From VFZS01 sp964353255 (lineage in GTDB: Bacteria; Acidobacteriota; Terriglobia; Bryobacterales; Bryobacteraceae): a stretch of DNA of 64,000 nt. Each line of letters starts with the position of its first letter. Within the stretch, counting starts at the first letter, position 1. Shown one piece after another: positions 52,441 through 60,814 of the stretch. The DNA is taken from positions 1-64,000 of the forward strand of contig CAYGVJ010000006.1 of assembly GCA_964353255.1 (NCBI GenBank), read 5' to 3'. Under the pieces are notes generated by a model. It saw only the letters and a program-made list of their open reading frames with translations, ran no database searches and had not been told where the DNA came from. A program made the translations under genes and the position numbers.

Positions 52441-53295
52441 ATGCCCGTCGTTCCCATGCAGCAGATTCTCAAGGACGCTTTCCAGCGCCGCTACGGCGTG
52501 GGCGCCTTCAACGTCGTCAACGATCTGACGATGGAGGCCGTGCTGGCGGCAGCCGCCGAAACCCGCTCGCCGGTCATCATCCAGATCTCGGTGAAAACGG
52601 TGAAGCCCATGGGCGCCCGGCTCATCCGCCTGATGTTCGAGGAGATGGCCAGCCGCGTTCCCATTCCCACCACCTTGCACCTGGACCACTGCCCGGACCG
52701 CGCCCTCATCGAGGAGTGCATCGCCGCTGGATGGAACTCGGTCCTGTTCGACGCCTCCAAGCTCAGCTACCAAGACAACCTGGCGCAGACCAAGGAAGTG
52801 GTGGCGCTGGCGCACCGCTACGGCGTAGCGGTCGAGGGCGAGTTGGAAGCCATCAAGGGCGCCGAAGATGTGGTGGACGGCGACTCCGGCGGGCCGGTAG
52901 TGCCTCTGGACAAGGCTCTGGCTTTCATCCGCGAGACCGGCATCGACAGTTTCGCGCCGGCCATCGGCACCGTGCACGGCCTCTACAAGGGCGAGCCCAA
53001 GATCGACTTCGAGCGGGTCTCCCAGATCGTCGCCGCCGAGCCTGTCCCTCTGGTGGTGCACGGCGGCACAGGCTTGAGCGACGCTGTCTTTCAGGAGTTG
53101 ATCCGCCGGGGCGCGCCCAAGATCAACATCTCCACCCAACTGAAGATTACCTTCGCCGGCGCATTCCGCCGCTTCTTCGAAGAGCGCCCCAACGAGTATG
53201 ACCCGGTCAAGCTCCTGGGCGCCGTCAAGAAGGACGTGCAGGCCATGGCCGCCGGCTTCATGCGCGTCTTCTTGAGCGAAGGGAGGGCGGCGTGA
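52441..53295 (+). CDS. Class II (zinc) fructose/tagatose-bisphosphate-type aldolase
   Basis: A 284-residue FbaA/GatY-type aldolase, 10 bp after the kinase. Metal and catalytic residues are in TTLHLDHCPD, VAVEGELEAIKG, IGTVHGLYKG and LVVHGGTGLSD. It splits a 1-phospho- or 1,6-bisphospho-ketose into dihydroxyacetone phosphate and an aldehyde. The neighbours suggest it cleaves the product of the FGGY kinase. Its stop overlaps the next gene start (GTGA). Confidence 0.92.
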   Translation: MPVVPMQQILKDAFQRRYGVGAFNVVNDLTMEAVLAAAAETRSPVIIQISVKTVKPMGARLIRLMFEEMASRVPIPTTLHLDHCPDRALIEECIAAGWNSVLFDASKLSYQDNLAQTKEVVALAHRYGVAVEGELEAIKGAEDVVDGDSGGPVVPLDKALAFIRETGIDSFAPAIGTVHGLYKGEPKIDFERVSQIVAAEPVPLVVHGGTGLSDAVFQELIRRGAPKINISTQLKITFAGAFRRFFEERPNEYDPVKLLGAVKKDVQAMAAGFMRVFLSEGRAA

Positions 53296-54071
53296 GCCGG
53301 GTGCTCATTTACGACTGCGACGGCGTGCTTGGCGACACCGAGCAGTTCGGCCACTTGGGGGCCTTCAACCAGATGTGGCGCGAGTTCGGCGTCCCCTGGC
53401 AGTGGTCGGTGGCAGAGTACGGGCGCAAGCTCTTGATCGGCGGCGGCAAGGAGCGCATGGCCAGTCTGTTCGCGGAGCCGGAGTGCCTGAAGGTGTTTAC
53501 GCCTCCGGCGGACCCGCAGGCGCGCCAGCAGATGGTGGCCGCCTGGCACGCGCGCAAGAGCGCCATCTACAAGGAGATCATCAACTCGGGCCGGATCCCG
53601 CCGCGGTCCGGCGTCAAGCGCCTGGCCGAGGAGGCCCTGGCGCGCGGCTGGACACTGGCGGTGGCTTCGACCTCCGCCCAGGAATCCGTCGAGGCCATGC
53701 TTCGCCGCGCGATGGGGGAGGAAACCGCGGCCCGCTTTTCGCTGGTGCTGGCCGGCGATGTGGTTAAGGCCAAGAAACCGGCGCCCGACATCTACCTTCT
53801 GGCGGCGGAACGCCTGGCCGTCTCGCCCGCCGACGGCGTGGTGATCGAGGACTCCAACAACGGCGTCGTTTCAGCCGCGGCCGCGGGCATGAAGTGCGTG
53901 GTCACCGTAAGCGGCTACAGCCGCGAAGAGGACTTCTCGCAAGCTCAGATTGTCCTCACCTGCCTGGGCGACCCCGGCGGCGAACTCTGCGAAGTGCTGG
54001 AGAACCGCTCCGCGGCCCGGCCGGGGCCGTGGTTTACGGTCGAGGATCTGGAGAAGGTGCTCCGCGCATAG
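53292..54071 (+). CDS. HAD-superfamily phosphatase/phosphoglucomutase-like protein
   Basis: A 259-residue HAD-IA protein beginning with GTG that overlaps the aldolase stop by 4 bp. Motif I is LIYDCDGVLGDTEQF (DxD), motif II VASTSA, motif III Lys in VKAKKPAPD, motif IV VIEDSNNGV. An alpha-helical cap lies between motifs I and II, as in beta-phosphoglucomutase and CbbY-like sugar phosphatases. It closes the four-gene sugar operon and may dephosphorylate or isomerise a pathway intermediate. Confidence 0.9.
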   Translation: MSRVLIYDCDGVLGDTEQFGHLGAFNQMWREFGVPWQWSVAEYGRKLLIGGGKERMASLFAEPECLKVFTPPADPQARQQMVAAWHARKSAIYKEIINSGRIPPRSGVKRLAEEALARGWTLAVASTSAQESVEAMLRRAMGEETAARFSLVLAGDVVKAKKPAPDIYLLAAERLAVSPADGVVIEDSNNGVVSAAAAGMKCVVTVSGYSREEDFSQAQIVLTCLGDPGGELCEVLENRSAARPGPWFTVEDLEKVLRA

Positions 54072-54074
54072 CGC

Positions 54075-54293
54075 CTACCGCCTTCCCAGCAGCCACAGGA
54101 CTACCGACAGCACCACGCTCAGCAGCAGGCAGGTCATCAACGGGAAGTAGAACACCGAGTGCTTCCCGCGGACCAGGATGTCGCCCGGCAGGCGCCCCAC
54201 CCGGAAGGGCAGGCGCGCGCCCAGGGTGATCAGCAGCCCCATGACCACCAGGACCGCCCCGATGGCAATCAGCACCCGGCCCAGCCCGGCCAT
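54075..54293 (-). CDS. DUF2905 small membrane protein
   Basis: A 72-residue protein with two hydrophobic helices (VLIAIGAVLVVMGLLITLG and FPLMTCLLLSVVLSVVLWLL) separated by the DUF2905 signature LPFRVGRLPGDILVRGKHSVFYFP. Function unknown. It converges with the HAD gene, 3 bp apart. Confidence 0.88.
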   Translation of the reverse strand: MAGLGRVLIAIGAVLVVMGLLITLGARLPFRVGRLPGDILVRGKHSVFYFPLMTCLLLSVVLSVVLWLLGRR

Positions 54294-54327
54294 GCTGCCA
54301 GCATACTTCAGCCGCGCGGCGGAGTGC

Positions 54328-55197
<870 letters not shown>

Positions 55198-55207
55198 CTA
55201 CGTCTTC

Positions 55208-56044
55208 CTATTGCTTCCTTTGTTCGGCCAATTCCTTCCGGACGCCGTTGAGGAACTTCATGAAGATTATCAGTGATAACGCGGCCAACAGGCACAGGAT
55301 CAGCGCTGCGGCCGCCTGGTCGAAGACCATCTTCAGGGCCGGATTGGCCCCGGCGATCAGTTTCAGGACGATGGAGACGGCGCAGCCGACCACTGCCACG
55401 CCGAACAGCGGATGCCGGCCTTGCGGAAGTGGACGACCGGCGGGATCTGGATTCGGCGCAGCGTCCGATGCCACTCGAAGCGCCAGCAGCGCCAGGTAGC
55501 CGTAGCGCACCGCGCGGCCTCCACATCGCCGGTCCGCTCCAGCCACATGATCATCTGGGCGCCGGCCTCGACCCCGGCCACCGTGCCGACGGTCATGATC
55601 AAGCCCAGCTTGTAGTCCACGTTGCCGAACTTGGCGTGACGCATGGTGGAGACCAGCGACTTGCCGGCCATGTGCGAGATGTCGGCGCCGATGGCGAAGG
55701 CCATCGGGAAGCCCAGGATGTTGAGGCCCGGAGTCACCATCCATCCGCCCCCCATTCCAAAGAAGCCTCCGATGATGCCCACGCCCAGGCCCAGTATTAT
55801 GAGGCCCGGCCAGAACACCTCCACCCCGGAAAGTGAGCTTGCCCAGGATGGCGCCCACAGCCGGTATGACCACGACGGAAAGCAGCGTGAAGTAGAGCAG
55901 GCTTTAGTTGTAAAGATTGGAAAGCCCGGCCTGGCTCCGGCTGTCGGCCACAATCACCATGGTCCCGGCCTCGCTGGCCGCCGGCAGCGCCGCTTGCGGC
56001 GCGAGCCCCAGCATAAGAACAACGAGTCCCGTCCATCTCGCCAA
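55208..56044 (-). pseudogene. Frameshifted TauE/SafE-family sulfite exporter
   Basis: The remains of a TauE/SafE membrane protein with a signal-like N-terminus (TTG 56044, then GLVVLMLGLAPQAALPAASE). An in-frame TAA lies at 55904-55906, a frameshift near 55830 separates VVIPAVGAILGKL from GLIILGLGVGIIGGFFGMGG, and at least one more near 55510 is needed to reach the C-terminal helices (FGVAVVGCAVSIVLKLIAG, ILCLLAALSLIIFMKFL). TauE proteins export sulfite, sulfoacetate or related anions. It sits directly upstream (in its own direction) of the broken sulfurylase, so the two decayed together. Confidence 0.85.
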
Positions 56045-56068
56045 GGGCTTATTCGCGATTCACTCCTC

Positions 56069-57028
56069 TCATCGGAAAAACTGACTAATATAACTTAGCG
56101 CCAGCCCTGTTATTAGCACGCCCAGCGCCAGGCGGATCCAGCGCTCCGGAAGGTGCTTCTGTAAGCGCGCCCCGCAGTAAGTGCCGCACAAGCCGCCCAC
56201 GCCGAACAGCGCCCCCAGCGCCCAGTCGGGCTGAACGGCTGCGCCCGCGCCTAACGAGGTCGCCCCCAGCAGCTCGAACGCCCCTACCCCGGCCACCGAA
56301 GTAAGAAAGGTTCCCAGCAGGGCTGCTCCCGCCACCGTGTAGACCGGCAGACCCATCACTGCCACCACGAACGGCGCGATGATCGCCCCGCCGCCGATGC
56401 CGTAAACGCCCCCGACGACGCCCACCAGCAGGGCTAGGCCGAAGACCGCCGCCGGGCTGAAGGAAAAGACCTCGCCCCAGAATTCATATTCGATCCGTCG
56501 TAAGGACACCGACTTGGTTCTCACAATCGCCTCAGCCGGCAGGCCGGCCCCGCCGCGTTGCCGGAGATCTTTCAGGCGGGCCTCGAACCTGCGGGCGAGG
56601 GCGATCTGCTGCTGCCGGCCTGCCGAGGAGCGCGCCGAGAAGTCGTAGAGCAGCCGCGCGCCCAGGCCCGCGAGCACCAGGCCGACGAAGAACTTGGCGG
56701 CGCGCGCCTCCGGCAGGTAGCGCACGCGGATCACGGCGCCAACCAGGACGCCCGGCAGTGTCCCGAGGATGACCGTCCAGGTCAGCGGCCAGGCCATACG
56801 GCCTTCGCGGAAGTACCGGTAGACGCCTCCGGGAATCGCCACGATGTTGTATATCAGGTTCGTAGGACTTACGGCCGGGCTCACAAAGCCGAGCACGCTC
56901 ATCTGGAACGGCAGCAGCAGGAAGGCCCCCGAGACGCCCGCCGGCGCCGTAAGCGAGGCGATCACAAACGCCACCAGCGGCGGAATCAGCGGCGAAACCT
57001 CCACCCCCGAGACGGGAAAGTGCGTCAC
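56069..57028 (-). CDS. TauE/SafE-family anion exporter (intact)
   Basis: A 319-residue membrane protein from GTG 57028, preceded by GAGGAG; the frame is open to 57211. The two TauE repeats are visible: FVIASLTAPAGVSGAFLLLP, and LLVGVVGGVYGIGGGAIIAP with the GIGGG signature. A long cytoplasmic loop (residues about 125-185, RRFEARLKDLRQRGG) separates them. Members export sulfite, taurine-derived sulfoacetate or other organic anions. It is not a copy of the adjacent broken TauE, which belongs to another branch. Confidence 0.88.
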   Translation of the reverse strand: MTHFPVSGVEVSPLIPPLVAFVIASLTAPAGVSGAFLLLPFQMSVLGFVSPAVSPTNLIYNIVAIPGGVYRYFREGRMAWPLTWTVILGTLPGVLVGAVIRVRYLPEARAAKFFVGLVLAGLGARLLYDFSARSSAGRQQQIALARRFEARLKDLRQRGGAGLPAEAIVRTKSVSLRRIEYEFWGEVFSFSPAAVFGLALLVGVVGGVYGIGGGAIIAPFVVAVMGLPVYTVAGAALLGTFLTSVAGVGAFELLGATSLGAGAAVQPDWALGALFGVGGLCGTYCGARLQKHLPERWIRLALGVLITGLALSYISQFFR

Positions 57029-57172
57029 GGCCTCAGCTCCTCGCGGAACCTCCCGCTCACCCAAGCCGGTCACAATACCATCCCCCTGCCTGGGCGCGAA
57101 CCCACAATTCTGACTTCTATCCCGCCGCGGCGCAAGGCGGCCCCTTGCCCGCAGCGCGACTCCGTGCCAAAG

Positions 57173-57301
57173 AGGGTGCTGAAAAACGCCCGCTCCAGAC
57201 CGCTTGCTCACGCGCGCGGCTCGGAAAGTGCTTCAGAGTCACCCGCCCTGCTTCAGAGCCGCGACCGTCAGGGAGCGGTGCCGGGCGTTTTTCAGAACCC
57301 T
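57173..57301. repeat. 129-bp inverted-repeat element (MITE-like)
   Basis: AGGGTGCTGAAAAACGCCCG (57173-57192) and its near-perfect reverse complement (57282-57301) bound the element, with one mismatch in 20. Inside, CGCGGCTC (57215-57222) pairs with GAGCCGCG (57256-57263), so the whole can fold as one long hairpin. No reading frame. The rest of 57029-57368 holds the leader of the 57369 gene and nothing else visible. Confidence 0.8.
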
Positions 57302-57368
57302 CCAAAAGGCGGGTTGCACATGGCGGGTGAGTCGTATACTGGTTGAAGGAAGCGAAGCGGGAGGGTGA

Positions 57369-60284
57369 GTGATTATGCGCTCTGTGGCACGTTTGGCGTT
57401 TGCCGGCGTTCTGGCAGGGCTGCTGGCGTCTGGCCCGGCGGCGGCCCAGACCGGCGTCATTCTGCATCATATCCTGGATGCCTGGCGGTATTTGCTGCTC
57501 AGCCAGGCCCTGCCCCAGGCCCCGACCGGGGAGATCCAGTTCGGCAACAGCGGCTACACGGATTACGGACAGTGGTACACGACGGTGAGCGCCAGCCCGG
57601 CGAGCTGGCGGCCCGGGACCGTCGTCAAGGTCAATGCCCGGCTGCTGATCTCCGAGGAACATCTGGCCGCGCTGGCAGCGTTGAAGATAGTTCCGGACGG
57701 CTTCTGCCTGCTGGTGACCTCCGAGCGGACCTTCGACGCGGAGGGCCGGTTCCGGCAAGTCTTCGACGAGCGCATGGGCACCCTGCTGACGCCGACCGGG
57801 CAGGCCATCGAGGGCGGGGTCCAGGGGGCCGCTACCACGCGGTTCGGCTACTACGCCTTCCGCACCCCGCTGGACCAGTTCGTAGTCCGGCCCCTCAGCG
57901 CGGTCACACAACTGGCCGGCCAGCGGGAGATCGAGTTCAGCGTGCAGGGCGAGCTGCCCACCGACCTGCCGCCCGGCATCTACCGGCTGCGTCTGGACTA
58001 CGGCGTGAGGGTGAGGACGACTTACTACAACTTGAACGGGGAGAGCTTCGCTCGCCGCGCCTTCCCTAAGGGCCGGGCTACGGAGTCGTTCATCTATGCG
58101 CCCCCCGTCCGCGCCAGCGGCATGCACGTCTCCGGCCGGATCGTGAACGCCGCCACCATCAAGCCCAGGATCTACTGGGTGCTCCTCAACAATTACAATT
58201 CCAACGGCTACCGAGGGGTGGTGGCCGAGGAGGATCAGCCGCACTTTGCCATCGCGGGGCGCAACCTGATCCAGGATGACGTCATCCTGCCGTTGTACAG
58301 CGATCCCAGCAATACCAGGACCAAGGTCTCCTATTCCCTCGAACCGCAGTTCCTCACCGACACCATCGAAGCCCGAGCTAACATCCCCTGGGATTACACC
58401 AAGGGCGAGCTCTCGATCCAGGTGACCGGGCCGGATGGGGTGACGCGCGATCTGGGCACGGCCCCGTTCATCGGCCAGTCGGGGCAGTGGCCTACCACGA
58501 GACGCTCGGCGCTTACCGCCTGGCAGCCTCCGGCTTACGGCGAGTACACGGTTAAGGCGACCGGTTGGGTTTCTGACATCTGGGGCAACCGCTATGAAGG
58601 CGGCGGGACTTACCGCTTCTGGATCGCCAACCGGGTGACGCTGGCCACGGCCACCTTCCAGGGAATGGCCTACCCGGTGGGCAACCGCTACGGGCGCGAC
58701 ATCGGCTTCGCTCCGGCGGTACCAGCCGACGTCGAGGTCAACGCCGTGCTGTACGTGAACTCGGACCCCAACAACGCCCGGCGGCTCTCCTTCACCGGCA
58801 AAGCTTCGCCCTCCGGGATGTTCACCTCGGCGCAAGGGAACAAAGCGTTGACTTTTGACGCCCCCGGTGAGTACCTGGGCCACGTGGTGGCCAGGTACAC
58901 CGACAAGGACGGCCATCTGTGGATGTGCAGCATGCGGCATGCCGGCGTGGTCTACCCCGAGGATTCCCCCATTGTCGCTCGGGGCAAGAAACTGACGATT
59001 AGTAACAAGTACGTGGATCGCGGCGAGACCCAGCGCGAGGGCTGGGTGGACACGACCACCGGCATCAGCTACCTGGAGCACATCAACTTCCCTTACAGCT
59101 CCAGCGACGTGCTGCTGATCGCCAGCGAGCAGCAGGGGGCCAACAAGATCGAGCCGGTCCTCATCTGGGAATCCAAGCAGACCCCGGCGCCTTACGAGGC
59201 ACGGTTCCAGAGCATCGGCGTGACCAATGTCCAGCTTCGGACCTCGAACGGGTACGCGCCGCACATGTTTCCGGAGTACATCATCGACTGGGCTTACTAC
59301 TACGGAGCGGCGCCGCGCCCGGGCTTCATGTCCCGCTTTGTCGTGGGTGAGGACGGAGTCCGCGCGCCCTACTGGCCCACCAGCCCCAACAGCTTCGGCG
59401 GCCAGATCAACGCTTCCAGCAACGGGGATTTGCCCGGCGACATCTACCGGTTGATCGGCGGCGTCGTGCTGCGCCGCGAGGAGGAGCCTCCTCTCTATGC
59501 CGGCTACCTCGCCAGCGCCTTTATCCTACCCAAGGGCTCCAAGAACAACCGCGTGATTGCTCCGGGTTCCGAAGACGTGACCGGCCCCAACGGCCGCAAG
59601 ACGCGGTTCTTCCTAGTAGGCACGCGTCCCGGCCTGATGTATGAAACTGGGACCGCGTTCGCCCCCGCGATCCAAATCGACCCCATTCTTCCGGTCAACA
59701 TCACCTTCACTTTGCAGTATCCCGACGGTCGTACGATGGTGGCCCGCGGCCAGGGCGACCGGTTCGGCAGCTTCGCCGGCACGGATCGCTGGACCCTGGA
59801 CGTGCCGGGCGCCTACCGCTTCTTTCTGGAGGCTGAGTGGCAGGGCTACAAGGGCTACATGCCCGGGCTGCCGCCTCAGGGTGGCGAGTTCTACGTCGTG
59901 GAAAAGGACCGGCCGGCCGACGCTCCGCGCCTGCGGCTGAACTTGCCGGTGCAGTCCACGTTCACTCCCACCGCTGGTTTGACCATCACCGGGACCAGCA
60001 CCGCACAGGAGGTTCGCTATGCGGCCGTCATCCCCGGCGCGGTCATTGCTCAGGGCACCCTGGCGGTGAATAGCGGTAAGTTCCAGTACTTCTTCGACCC
60101 GGCGGCCATCAACAAGGAGACGCCGACTTATGACACCATTTATCTACCCACCGGCCGGTCCGAGATCAAGGACGTGGTGCACCTGACGTTCTCTTCGAAG
60201 GAAATCGCGCCCGACGGCAAGACTTATCACTCCTTCACGCGGGTGATCCTGCGCGGCAACCAAGTAATATACGTAAAGGACTGA
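57369..60284 (+). CDS. Large secreted multi-domain protein of unknown function
   Basis: A 971-residue protein with GTG 57369 (GGAGG at 4 bp) or ATG 57375 as start and a signal peptide ending SGPAAAQ. There is no membrane helix afterwards. The composition (many Tyr, Trp, Gly and short strands) and repeated segments such as VTGPDGVTRDLG, GEYTVKATGWVSDIWGN, APGEYLGHVVARYTDKDG and PGAYRFFLEAEWQGYKGY suggest a chain of beta-sandwich modules. I recognise no family. It begins right after the 129-bp element and is followed 12 bp later by a nitroreductase. An adhesin, a carbohydrate-binding scaffold or an unknown enzyme are all possible. Confidence 0.85.
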   Translation: MIMRSVARLAFAGVLAGLLASGPAAAQTGVILHHILDAWRYLLLSQALPQAPTGEIQFGNSGYTDYGQWYTTVSASPASWRPGTVVKVNARLLISEEHLAALAALKIVPDGFCLLVTSERTFDAEGRFRQVFDERMGTLLTPTGQAIEGGVQGAATTRFGYYAFRTPLDQFVVRPLSAVTQLAGQREIEFSVQGELPTDLPPGIYRLRLDYGVRVRTTYYNLNGESFARRAFPKGRATESFIYAPPVRASGMHVSGRIVNAATIKPRIYWVLLNNYNSNGYRGVVAEEDQPHFAIAGRNLIQDDVILPLYSDPSNTRTKVSYSLEPQFLTDTIEARANIPWDYTKGELSIQVTGPDGVTRDLGTAPFIGQSGQWPTTRRSALTAWQPPAYGEYTVKATGWVSDIWGNRYEGGGTYRFWIANRVTLATATFQGMAYPVGNRYGRDIGFAPAVPADVEVNAVLYVNSDPNNARRLSFTGKASPSGMFTSAQGNKALTFDAPGEYLGHVVARYTDKDGHLWMCSMRHAGVVYPEDSPIVARGKKLTISNKYVDRGETQREGWVDTTTGISYLEHINFPYSSSDVLLIASEQQGANKIEPVLIWESKQTPAPYEARFQSIGVTNVQLRTSNGYAPHMFPEYIIDWAYYYGAAPRPGFMSRFVVGEDGVRAPYWPTSPNSFGGQINASSNGDLPGDIYRLIGGVVLRREEEPPLYAGYLASAFILPKGSKNNRVIAPGSEDVTGPNGRKTRFFLVGTRPGLMYETGTAFAPAIQIDPILPVNITFTLQYPDGRTMVARGQGDRFGSFAGTDRWTLDVPGAYRFFLEAEWQGYKGYMPGLPPQGGEFYVVEKDRPADAPRLRLNLPVQSTFTPTAGLTITGTSTAQEVRYAAVIPGAVIAQGTLAVNSGKFQYFFDPAAINKETPTYDTIYLPTGRSEIKDVVHLTFSSKEIAPDGKTYHSFTRVILRGNQVIYVKD

Positions 60285-60296
60285 GGTATTCACGGA

Positions 60297-60788
60297 ATGG
60301 ACGCCATCGAAGTACTGAAGACCCGGCGCTCAGTGCGCGCTTATACTCCGCAGGCCCTCCCGAAGGAGGTCATCGAGGACATCATTGACTGCGCCCGCCT
60401 GGCGGCGACGGCCATCAACGTCCAGCCCTGGGAGTTCGTGGTGGTGACTGACGCCGCGTTGCGCCGCCAGATTGCGCAGATCGCCGACTACGGGAAGTTC
60501 ATCGCCGAGGCCCCGGTCTGCGCGGTCGTGCTGTGCCGTGAAACTAAGTACTACCTGGAGGACGGCAGCGCGGCGACGCAGAACCTTCTGCTGGCCGCCC
60601 GCGCGCACGGCCTGGGTTCCTGCTGGGTAGCCGGTGACAAGAAGCCGTACGCGGAGCAGATCCGCCGCCTGGTGGTCGCCCCGGAGGGCTACAAGCTGGT
60701 GAGCATGGTGGCCCTGGGCTACCCGGCCGAACAGCCCGAGAGACCCAAGCGGTCGCTGGCGGAGGTGCTCCACTGGGAGCGCTACTGA
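60297..60788 (+). CDS. Nitroreductase-family FMN protein
   Basis: A 163-residue small nitroreductase. The FMN-binding Arg-Ser-Arg is in LKTRRSVRAYTPQ, followed by CARLAATAINVQPWEFVVV and AATQNLLLAARAHGLGSCWV, then GYKLVSMVALGYPAEQP near the end. Members reduce nitro compounds, quinones or enoates with NAD(P)H and FMN. It probably shares the transcript of the large secreted protein, without an obvious functional link. Confidence 0.92.
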   Translation: MDAIEVLKTRRSVRAYTPQALPKEVIEDIIDCARLAATAINVQPWEFVVVTDAALRRQIAQIADYGKFIAEAPVCAVVLCRETKYYLEDGSAATQNLLLAARAHGLGSCWVAGDKKPYAEQIRRLVVAPEGYKLVSMVALGYPAEQPERPKRSLAEVLHWERY

Positions 60789-60814
60789 GCGGCTGACTGC
60801 CGGAAGCCGGTCGT

